Assembly (NCBI GenBank): GCA_964642165.1
Contig: CAZXOC010000111.1
Location: forward strand, 1 to 21,855
DNA length: 21,855 nucleotides
Source of the DNA: CAYRVX01 sp964642165
Lineage (GTDB): Bacteria; Planctomycetota; Phycisphaerae; SM23-33
Direction: 5' to 3'
Part shown: piece after piece, positions 1 to 6,094 of the stretch
Position numbering within the stretch: the first letter of the stretch is position 1
How the letters are laid out: each line of letters opens with the position of its first letter
Program-made: the position numbers and the translations under genes
The notes under the pieces: model-generated
Told to the model about the DNA's origin: nothing
Databases searched by the model: none
What the model saw: the letters and a program-made list of their open reading frames with translations, nothing else

Positions 1-555
1 CTGGACCAGGCGGCGGTCGATCTCGATCTGCTTCTCGCCCGGGCCTCGCGTGCCGATCGCCCCGACCGCCGCCGCCGGGCTCGACGCCCCGCCCGCCAGC
101 GTGTCCAGGTGCGACCACATGTGCCGCAGACGCGGGTAGGTGTACTCGAGCTGCGCCAGCTCCACCTGGAGGCGGCTCTGGTGCGTCCGCGCGTGCGCCG
201 CGAAGATGTCCAGGATCAGCTCGCTGCGATCCAGGATCTTGCGATGGGTGACCTCCTCCAGGTCCCGGACCTGCGCGGGGGTCAGGTCGTTCTCGAACAG
301 GATCACGTCCACCTGGTTCTGGTCCGCCCGGTCGGCGATCTCCTGGGCCTTGCCGGAGCCCACGTACAGCCCCGAGTACGGCTTGCCGCGCCGGGCGACC
401 ATCTCGTCGACGACGTCCGCGCCGGCGGTCTTGGCCAGGCTGCGAAGCTCCCCCAGCGGATCGGCCGGGTCGGTGTTCGATTCCGGCAGGATCACGGCTA
501 CCAGCAGCGCCCGCTCGCGCTGGACGGCCAGGTCCGTTCTCTGCATGTCAGCCAT
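1..555 (-). CDS. hflX: GTPase HflX, N-terminal part (runs off the left edge)
   Basis: HflX is a cytoplasmic ribosome-associated GTPase that splits stalled 70S ribosomes. Only the first 185 codons are inside the window; the frame is open to base 1. The visible part is the HflX N-terminal nucleotide-binding domain and the linker: a GSGKAQEI segment (the family's GxGK.EE motif), FENDLTPAQVRDLE, LDRSELILDIFAAHARTHQS, and the diagnostic GTRGPGEKQIEIDRR just before the window edge, which leads into the G domain. The family usually has GPGETQLE; here it is GPGEKQIE. The start at 555 is the first ATG after an in-frame TAG at 564-562. A strong AGGAGG (576-571) lies 15 nt upstream, which is unusually far. 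A TATAAT box at 601-596 suggests its own promoter downstream of the helicase gene. The family call is secure; the G domain itself is not visible. Confidence 0.93.
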   Translation of the reverse strand, partial: MADMQRTDLAVQRERALLVAVILPESNTDPADPLGELRSLAKTAGADVVDEMVARRGKPYSGLYVGSGKAQEIADRADQNQVDVILFENDLTPAQVRDLEEVTHRKILDRSELILDIFAAHARTHQSRLQVELAQLEYTYPRLRHMWSHLDTLAGGASSPAAAVGAIGTRGPGEKQIEIDRRLVQ

Positions 556-595
556 ACGTTTCTACTGCGACCTCCTCATGGCCTCAGACACGTGC

Positions 596-601
596 ATTAT
601 A
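596..601 (-). promoter_or_regulatory. Candidate -10 box of hflX
   Basis: Read on the minus strand this is a perfect TATAAT, standing out in very GC-rich DNA, 40 nt upstream of the hflX ATG and inside the 92-bp gap after the helicase gene. No convincing -35 hexamer sits 16-18 nt upstream. Transcription would start near 589-590, giving a short leader that includes AGGAGG. Confidence 0.5.
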
Positions 602-647
602 CCCCAGGTTCCCCTCTTCGGTGCGATCCGCCGCCGCGAAGCCCGCG

Positions 648-2648
648 TCAGCCCAGCTCGCCGGCGGGCTGCGCCTCGCCGCTGCCGAACTCGTCGCGGA
701 CGATCTCCACGTCGGGCAGGGCCTCGACGAAGGCCCGCCCGTACCCCTTGGTCGCGATGCGGTGGTCCAGCACGACGACGATGCCGCGGTCGCTGGTCGT
801 GCGGATCAGGCGTCCGAAGCCCTGCTTGAAGCGGATGATCGCCTCGGGGAGCTGGTAGTCGTGGAAGGGGTTGCCGCCGGCGTCGCGGATGGCGTCGATG
901 CGGGCCTCGGTGACGGGGGCGTCGGGCACGGCGAAGGGCAGCTTGGTGATGATGACGTTGCTGAGGGCCTCGCCGGCGACGTCGACCCCCTGCCAGAAGC
1001 TCGCCGTGCCCAGCAGGATCGCGCGGGCCTCGCGGCGGAACTCCTCCAGCATCGCCCCGCGCGACAGCGCCCAGCCCTGGACGAGCAGGTGGTAGTCCCG
1101 GCGCCGCGACCACGGTTCGAGCAGGTCGGCGGCCGCCTCCAGCATGCGGTAGCTCGTGAACAGCACGAAGCAGCGCCCGGCGGTCTTGCCGACGTAGTAC
1201 GCCACGGCCTGGCAGGCGCGGGGGACGAACCGTTCCAGGTCGTTGGGGTTGCCGAGGCGGGTCTCGACGTGCAGCGTCACCTGGCGGCGGAAGTCGAAGG
1301 GGCTGTCGAGCAGAAGTTCGCGGCCGTCCTCCAGGCCCAGGCGTCCCCGGAGGTACTCGAAGCCGTGGCGCCCGCCCCGCGCCGTCGCCAGCGTGGCGCT
1401 GGTCACCACGACCGAGTCGATCTCGTCGAACAGCAGGTCGCGGAGGATCGGCCCGACGTGGACGGGCGCCGAGGCCAGCGTGACGGTCCGCCGCCGGCCT
1501 CGCCGCCGCGTCGTCATCCAGTACGCGTGCGACTCGTTGGCCTGCGCGAGCAGCGCATCGAGGGTCCCGGCCAGCTCGTCGGTTCGCTTGCGGTAGTTGG
1601 TCAGTTCCTGGCGGGCGTCCTCGTCCTTCAGCCCGCGGGCCAAGCCCTGCAGCTCGCCGGCCACCTCCCGCAGCGCCGGCGACAGCTCGTTGGGCACGAC
1701 GCCGGGCTGGCGGATGCGGCCGTTGGCGGCCAGCGCCGGGCCCGTGTACGACGCCAGGGCGTTGAAGAACCCCGCCGCGGCGTTGGCGGCGCGCTGGACG
1801 GCCCGGATGGCCTCGCGATCGCCCAGCAGCGCCAGCACGCCGCGGTTGGTGCGGTCGTTGTGCAGCTCCCGCAGCAGGTAGGCGGCCTGGCCGGAGCTGG
1901 CCGAGAGACCGAAGTGGTCGCTGGCGACCCGCTCGACGGTGTGGGCCTCGTCCAGCACGGCCAGGTCGTACCGCCCCAGCAGCCGCACCCGCTCCGCCCG
2001 GAGCGCCAGGTCCGCGAAGAACAGCGCGTGGTTGACCACCACCACGTCGGCGGCCTTCATCCTCCGCCGCGCCGCCTGGAAGTGGCACCTCGCGTAGTGG
2101 GCGCACTGGCTGGACCGGCAGGAGCCCGACTCGCTGCGGACCTTCTCCCAGACGCCCCGGTCCAGCGCGAAGTCGATGTCCTGGAGCGACCCGTCGGGGG
2201 TCTCGGTCGCCCATTCGGCGACCTGTCGGAGCTGATCGAGCTGCCCCTGGCCGGCGAAGAGCTTCCCGGCCGCCCGAACGGCCATCGCCAGGCGGCGGAA
2301 GCAGACGTAGTTCTGCCGCCCCTTGGCCAGCACGGCCGAGAACCCCCCCGGCAGGACGCGGTGCAGGAACGGCAGGTCCTTCTGGATGAGCTGCTCCTGG
2401 AGGGCGAGGGTGTAGGTGGAGACGACGACGCGGCGGCTGTCGGCGGCGGCGGCCCGGATCGCCGGCACGAGGTACGCGAAGCTCTTGCCCACCCCCGTGC
2501 CCGCCTCGGCGATCAGGTGCTCATGCTCGACGAACGCCCCGGCGACGGCGCGGGCCATCTCGAGCTGCTGCGGGCGCTCCTCGTAGCTCTCCAGGTGGCG
2601 CGAGATCAGCCCGCCCGGCGCCAGGATGTCCTCGACGGTCCACGGCAT
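648..2648 (-). CDS. dinG: DinG/XPD-like Fe-S ATP-dependent DNA helicase
   Basis: Superfamily 2 helicase of the DinG/XPD (Rad3) type, predicted to unwind DNA 5'-3' and to act in repair or R-loop removal in the cytoplasm. The 666-residue protein has Walker A AGTGVGKS (residues 49-56), DEAH (233-236), the SAT motif (VVTSATLAT, 414-422), TASFWQGVDV (548-557) and the arginine-finger motif QGFGRLIRTTSDRG (609-622). Four cysteines between Walker A and DEAH (C116, C177, C182, C188) are spaced as expected for the 4Fe-4S cluster of this family. There is no N-terminal exonuclease domain, unlike the Gram-positive DinG form. The ATG follows directly on the TAG of the upstream membrane-protein gene (TAGATG), so it cannot start earlier and translation is probably coupled. 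No clear separate Shine-Dalgarno is seen. The symbol follows the family; orthology to E. coli dinG rather than yoaA is not proven. Confidence 0.92.
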   Translation of the reverse strand: MPWTVEDILAPGGLISRHLESYEERPQQLEMARAVAGAFVEHEHLIAEAGTGVGKSFAYLVPAIRAAAADSRRVVVSTYTLALQEQLIQKDLPFLHRVLPGGFSAVLAKGRQNYVCFRRLAMAVRAAGKLFAGQGQLDQLRQVAEWATETPDGSLQDIDFALDRGVWEKVRSESGSCRSSQCAHYARCHFQAARRRMKAADVVVVNHALFFADLALRAERVRLLGRYDLAVLDEAHTVERVASDHFGLSASSGQAAYLLRELHNDRTNRGVLALLGDREAIRAVQRAANAAAGFFNALASYTGPALAANGRIRQPGVVPNELSPALREVAGELQGLARGLKDEDARQELTNYRKRTDELAGTLDALLAQANESHAYWMTTRRRGRRRTVTLASAPVHVGPILRDLLFDEIDSVVVTSATLATARGGRHGFEYLRGRLGLEDGRELLLDSPFDFRRQVTLHVETRLGNPNDLERFVPRACQAVAYYVGKTAGRCFVLFTSYRMLEAAADLLEPWSRRRDYHLLVQGWALSRGAMLEEFRREARAILLGTASFWQGVDVAGEALSNVIITKLPFAVPDAPVTEARIDAIRDAGGNPFHDYQLPEAIIRFKQGFGRLIRTTSDRGIVVVLDHRIATKGYGRAFVEALPDVEIVRDEFGSGEAQPAGELG

Positions 2649-3179
2649 CTACGAGTTCGCCGCCCGCCGCCCGCACGGGGCGAGGCCGACCGGTCCTCCG
2701 ACCCGTCGGCCCCGGCCGGCGCCCCGCGTCCGTGAGAGCGAGATGCTCGCCGAGGGCGTGGGGGCCCTCGGCCGGCGCGGCGTGGTCGCGCGTTCGACGA
2801 AGTGCAGGATGAACCACACCGTCATCACGATGATGATCATCGTGATGATCGTGGCGAGGATGGTGATGATGGTGCGCCCGCGGAGGATCGACGTCCGCAT
2901 GGACGAGACGATGCGGTCCTTCGCCAGCGTCAGCATGGCCAGCAGCACGGCGCCCACGGTCGGCCAGATGCTGATCGAGTGGACGCCGCTGTAGAGGAAC
3001 ACGCCGCGGGAGACCGCCACGCCGGACTGGAGCTCGTAGACTCGCCCCCCGTCGGCGCTCTGCGTCACGTGCCCGTTGACCGCCTCGCCCCCGATGTGGA
3101 CGTAGAGGATCGTGTACACCACGAAGTTCGCCAGGCCGACGAAGATGATCCAGATGCAGATTCGCGTGCGACGGTCCAT
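2649..3179 (-). CDS. Small membrane protein with three predicted helices
   Basis: A 176-residue protein of unknown function. Hydrophobic segments are at about residues 7-27, 66-87 and 102-128 (the last is very rich in Ile, Thr and Met), so three transmembrane helices are likely. A polar loop of about 35 residues separates the first two. The C-terminal 45 residues are basic and low in complexity (Arg, Pro, Gly, Ser). The start at 3179 is the first ATG before the first helix; the frame stays open further upstream, but that sequence crosses the thiG coding region in another frame and looks non-coding. The stop codon abuts the helicase ATG with no space, which supports a real translated gene in one transcript with the helicase. 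No domain family is recognised. Confidence 0.7.
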   Translation of the reverse strand: MDRRTRICIWIIFVGLANFVVYTILYVHIGGEAVNGHVTQSADGGRVYELQSGVAVSRGVFLYSGVHSISIWPTVGAVLLAMLTLAKDRIVSSMRTSILRGRTIITILATIITMIIIVMTVWFILHFVERATTPRRPRAPTPSASISLSRTRGAGRGRRVGGPVGLAPCGRRAANS

Positions 3180-3331
3180 GTCACCAGCCCAATGGCGGAT
3201 TTCCTGTTCCCTGCCGGGGCCCGCCGCCCCCGGGCGGAGCGGCCCCTTGCAGCCGCCACCGCGTTTCCGGGGCCGACCTGCACTCCTGCCGTCGGTCCAG
3301 TGGGACATCGGAAGCGGGGAATCGAAAACCG

Positions 3332-4144
3332 CTACGTCCCGATGACGCCTTCCAGCGGCGAGGAAGCCGTGGCGTAGAGCTTCCGGGGGATCCGCCCGGC
3401 CTGGAAGGCCAGCAGCCCGCTCTCCAGCGCCAGTCGCATGGCCCGCGCCATCCGGACGGGGTCCTTCGCGCCGGCGATGCCCGTGTTGAGCAGCACGCCG
3501 TCGGCGCCGAGCTCCATGGCGGCGGTCACGTCGCTGGCCGTCCCGACGCCGGCGTCGACGATGACCGGATAGTCCGCGTCGCCGTCCTTGAGCTGCTCCA
3601 GGATGATGCGGATGTTCCAGGGGTTCAGGACGCCCTGGCCGCTGCCGATGGGGCTGCCGGCGGGCATGACCGAATCGGCGCCCGCCTCCTTCAGCCGCAA
3701 CGCCGTCACCGGATCGTCCGACGTGTAGCACAGGACGATGAAGCCCTCGTCCTTGAGCACCTTCAGGGCCTCCAGCGAGCCGACGGGGTCCGGCAGCAGC
3801 GTCTTCTTGTCTCCCAGCACCTCCAGCTTGACCCACGCCGAGCCGGGGTTCTCCAGGCCTTCCAGCAGTTCCCGTCCCAGCCGGGCCGTGCGGATCGCGT
3901 CGTCGGCGCTGAAGCACCCGGCGGTGTTGGGCAGCAGCGTGTACTTCTGCGGGTCCAGGAAGTCCAGGATGTTCCGCCCGTCGGCGTCCAGCATCCGCTC
4001 CCGCCGAACGGCGACGGTGACGACCTGGCAGCCGCTCTCGGCCAGGGCGTCCCGCATCAGCTCGAACGTCTCGTACTTGCCCGTGCCGACGAACAGGCGA
4101 TTGCGGACCTCGAAGCCTCCAATGCGCAACGGTTGTTCGTTCAT
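3332..4144 (-). CDS. thiG: Thiazole synthase ThiG
   Basis: Thiazole synthase is a TIM-barrel enzyme that forms thiazole phosphate from deoxyxylulose phosphate, dehydroglycine and the thiocarboxylate of ThiS, in thiamine biosynthesis. The 270 residues match the usual family length. Family signatures are visible: LFVGTGKY near the N-terminus, VTVAVRR, LLPNTAGC, the WVKLEVLGD segment that carries the Schiff-base lysine, VMPAGSPIGSGQG, IVDAGVGTASDV and GVLLNTGIAGAKDP. The ATG at 4144 gives the standard N-terminus (NEQPLRIGG); the frame continues upstream into the scaffold gap only because N is not read as a stop. It lies downstream of thiS on the same strand, as in a thiSG operon, with the assembly gap between them. 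No TPP riboswitch is visible in the surviving leader. Confidence 0.96.
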   Translation of the reverse strand: MNEQPLRIGGFEVRNRLFVGTGKYETFELMRDALAESGCQVVTVAVRRERMLDADGRNILDFLDPQKYTLLPNTAGCFSADDAIRTARLGRELLEGLENPGSAWVKLEVLGDKKTLLPDPVGSLEALKVLKDEGFIVLCYTSDDPVTALRLKEAGADSVMPAGSPIGSGQGVLNPWNIRIILEQLKDGDADYPVIVDAGVGTASDVTAAMELGADGVLLNTGIAGAKDPVRMARAMRLALESGLLAFQAGRIPRKLYATASSPLEGVIGT

Positions 4145-4230
4145 GGCTCTCGTCTCGTCTCCAGACTGCGACCTCTCGCGTGCGGACACGCGCCCCTCTC
4201 GGGAAACACTCCGGGCGGGGCATGGTCTCG

Positions 4231-4285
4231 ACACGTTCCCTATATCCAAAGGCCCCCCGGGCGCACAAATCAATTCCGCCCGTAT
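4231..4285. repeat. Left copy of a 55-bp identical repeat bordering the gap
   Basis: Identical base for base to 4386-4440. It ends exactly where the N run starts. A shared overlap of exactly 55 bases is a common k-mer size of de Bruijn assemblers, so this is more likely a contig-end overlap than a biological duplication. It is AT-richer than its surroundings. Confidence 0.9.
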
Positions 4286-4385
4286 NNNNNNNNNNNNNNN
4301 NNNNNNNNNNNNNNNNNNNNNNNNNNNNNNNNNNNNNNNNNNNNNNNNNNNNNNNNNNNNNNNNNNNNNNNNNNNNNNNNNNNNN
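4286..4385. other. Scaffold gap of 100 N
   Basis: Exactly 100 undetermined bases, the conventional size for a gap of unknown length. It lies in the thiS-thiG intergenic stretch (4145-4522). Apart from the gap and its flanking repeats, that stretch holds no supported gene. If the two 55-bp copies are one, the true spacer would be about 223 bp. Confidence 0.98.
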
Positions 4386-4440
4386 ACACGTTCCCTATAT
4401 CCAAAGGCCCCCCGGGCGCACAAATCAATTCCGCCCGTAT
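4386..4440. repeat. Right copy of the 55-bp identical repeat bordering the gap
   Basis: Starts immediately after the N run and is identical to 4231-4285. See the left copy for interpretation. Confidence 0.9.
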
Positions 4441-4500
4441 CGCTCGCGGTGCTTGAGGAAGCTGCCCACGCAGGCCGCCACGCCCCCCGCTCCGGCGCCC

Positions 4501-4525
4501 GGTGTCGCCGGTGTCGCCGGTGTCA
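4501..4525. repeat. Short 9-bp tandem repeat at the thiS stop
   Basis: Two perfect units of GGTGTCGCC followed by a third, partial unit (GGTGTCA) that overlaps the thiS stop codon. Probably replication slippage; no function is implied. Confidence 0.5.
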
Positions 4526-4723
4526 GCCGCCGCCCACCAGCGTCACGATCTCCAGCGCGTCGTTCTCGGCAAGACGTGTCTCGGCGTAGCGGGCGCGGGG
4601 CAGGATCTCGCGGTTGAGCTCCACGGCCACCCGCCGCGCCCGCAGCGACCGCGATTCCAGCAGCTCCGCCACGGTCGGTGCGGCGGCGAACTCGCACCAG
4701 TCGCCGTTGATTTTCACTCGCAT
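4523..4723 (-). CDS. thiS: Sulfur carrier protein ThiS
   Basis: A 66-residue beta-grasp (ubiquitin-like) protein. Its C-terminal glycine is adenylated and thiocarboxylated, and it delivers sulfur to ThiG for thiazole formation. It starts MRVKINGDW and has the family pattern APTVAELLE, VAVELNREILPRARY, AENDALEIVTLVGGG. The C-terminus is Gly-Gly-Gly rather than the bare Gly-Gly, so the last residue may be the functional one. The ATG at 4723 fits the family length exactly and is preceded 7 nt upstream by GGAG (4734-4731); a longer in-frame start at 4897 would add a non-homologous basic extension. A strong promoter lies just upstream, and the gene is divergent from the oxidoreductase gene at 4891. 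Confidence 0.94.
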   Translation of the reverse strand: MRVKINGDWCEFAAAPTVAELLESRSLRARRVAVELNREILPRARYAETRLAENDALEIVTLVGGG

Positions 4724-4758
4724 GGGGCCGCTCCGCACTCCCTGGCAGCGCCCGCGCG

Positions 4759-4788
4759 ATTGTAGCGCCCGCCCGCCACGCAGGTCAA
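4759..4788 (-). promoter_or_regulatory. Sigma70-like promoter of thiS
   Basis: On the minus strand: -35 TTGACC (4788-4783), an 18-bp spacer, and -10 TACAAT (4764-4759). Both hexamers match consensus at 5 of 6 positions. The predicted start near 4752 gives a leader of about 29 nt, too short to hold a TPP riboswitch. Confidence 0.65.
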
Positions 4789-4890
4789 GACGCGCGCGGG
4801 CCCGCGGAGCGCCTCTACGCAGAGTGGCGTCCGGGCGCGGAGGTCCGATAGAATCCCCGCTGCGCCGCGTCAGGACGAAAGGGAACGGAC

Positions 4891-5925
4891 ATGGCAATTC
4901 GCTGGGGAGTCATCGGGTGCGGCAACGTTTGCGAGGTCAAGAGCGTGCCCGGCCTCCAGAAGGCCGCCGGCAGCGAGGTGCTGGCCGTCATGCGCCGCGA
5001 TGCCGCCAGGGCCAGGGACTACGCCGAGCGCCACGGCGTGGGCCGGTGGACCACCGACGCCGACGAGGTCCTCCACGACGACGACGTCATCGCCATCTAC
5101 GTCGCCACGCCCGTCGGCAGCCACATGGACTACGCCCTGCGCGCCTGCCGGGCCGGCAAGAGCTGCTACGTGGAGAAGCCCATGGCCCGCAACCACGCCG
5201 AGTGCGTGCGGATGGTCGAGGCCTTCCGCGAGGCCGGGCGCAAGCTCTTCGTCGCCTACTACCGCCGCGGGCTCGACCGGTTCCTCAAGGCCAAAGAGCT
5301 GATCGAGACCGGGCGACTCGGGCAGGTCACCGGCGTCAGCTACCGCCTGGCCGAGCCGCGCTTCCGCGGCGTCGACCCGGAGAACCTCCCCTGGCGCCTG
5401 GTCGCCAACGACTCCGGCGGGGGGATCTTCCTGGACCTCGGCTCGCACACGCTGGACGTGCTGGACTTCCTCCTCGGGCCGCTCTGCGACGTGGGCGGCC
5501 TGGCGGCGAACCTCGCCGGCGACTACGACGTCGAGGACGGCGTCGCGATGACCTTCCGCACGCCGGCCGGGGCGCTCGGCACGGCGAGCTGGAACTTCGC
5601 CAGCGACACGAGCGAGGACCTGATCGAGGTCTTCGGCACGCACGGCCGCATCGCCATGTCCACGTTCGGCGTCGAACCCGTTCGCCTGACCACGTCCGAG
5701 GGCGAGGAGGCGTTCGACCTGCCCAACCCCCCGCACGTGCAGCAGCCGCTGATCCAGACGGTCGTGGACGACCTGCTCGGCCGCGGCCAATGCCCCTCGA
5801 CCGGCGAGACGGCCGCTCGCACGGCGAAGGTGATGGACACGGTCCTGGCCGACTACTACGGCGGCCGCGACGACGAGTTCTGGCTCCGCCCGGCCACCTG
5901 GCCCGGCCGCCGGGAGCGCTCGTAG
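4891..5925 (+). CDS. Gfo/Idh/MocA family oxidoreductase
   Basis: A predicted cytoplasmic NAD(P)-dependent dehydrogenase of sugars or inositols, 344 residues, the usual family length. The N-terminal Rossmann fold shows GVIGCGNV (residues 6-13). The family signature EKP is at 95-97 (CYVEKPMARN), with the active-site lysine at 96. The C-terminal domain has GGGIFLDLGSHTLD, with Asp182 and His186 in the usual D-x-G-x-H catalytic arrangement. No signal peptide is seen. The ATG at 4891 is preceded by AAGGGA about 6-11 nt upstream, and a TAGAAT at 4849-4854 is a possible -10 box without a good -35. The exact substrate cannot be told. In planctomycetes such enzymes often accompany DUF1080 proteins, one of which lies at 20452 here; that link is inference. 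Confidence 0.92.
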   Translation: MAIRWGVIGCGNVCEVKSVPGLQKAAGSEVLAVMRRDAARARDYAERHGVGRWTTDADEVLHDDDVIAIYVATPVGSHMDYALRACRAGKSCYVEKPMARNHAECVRMVEAFREAGRKLFVAYYRRGLDRFLKAKELIETGRLGQVTGVSYRLAEPRFRGVDPENLPWRLVANDSGGGIFLDLGSHTLDVLDFLLGPLCDVGGLAANLAGDYDVEDGVAMTFRTPAGALGTASWNFASDTSEDLIEVFGTHGRIAMSTFGVEPVRLTTSEGEEAFDLPNPPHVQQPLIQTVVDDLLGRGQCPSTGETAARTAKVMDTVLADYYGGRDDEFWLRPATWPGRRERS

Positions 5926-5994
5926 CTCCGCGTTGGCCCGGGGATGCTTTCGCAGCCGCCGGAGTCGGCTCGACGGCGCCGAGCCAGATCGTGA

Positions 5995-6022
5995 TTGGCC
6001 CGGCCTCGCGTTGCGGTACAAT
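5995..6022 (+). promoter_or_regulatory. Promoter of the large propeller gene (protein A)
   Basis: TTGGCC (5995-6000), a 16-bp spacer, and TACAAT (6017-6022). The start would be near 6029, leaving a leader of about 65 nt before the ATG at 6095. The next gene, 38 nt beyond the end of protein A, probably shares the transcript. Confidence 0.5.
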
Positions 6023-6094
6023 GCAGGCGTCGTGCAGTCCGACCGATGGCGGGTGTCGCCGTCGGTCCGCTTTTCGCCCGAGGAAGAGGTCGTC

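Noticed and set aside
621..2735. 704-codon plus-strand frame opposite the helicase
   Set aside because: The minus-strand helicase has all its motifs; the plus frame is Gln/Val/Arg-rich with no domain.
3210..3245. GC hairpin (CCGCC/GGCGG) between thiG and the membrane protein gene
   Set aside because: A short stem with no T run; such stems are expected by chance in this composition.
4425..4522. Possible short peptide ending SFLKHRERYGRN between thiS and thiG
   Set aside because: It looks protein-like at the end, but it has no ribosome binding site or recognisable relatives and runs into the assembly repeat; too little to call.
4145..4890. TPP riboswitch for thiS-thiG
   Set aside because: The thiS leader is about 29 nt from a good promoter, and no TPP-box sequence is seen in the surviving thiS-thiG spacer. 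Only the 100-N gap could hide one.
5933..6094. Upstream in-frame extension of protein A (54 residues)
   Set aside because: It crosses the likely promoter at 5995-6022, has no signal-peptide features, and the ATG at 6095 has a Shine-Dalgarno and starts a clear signal peptide.
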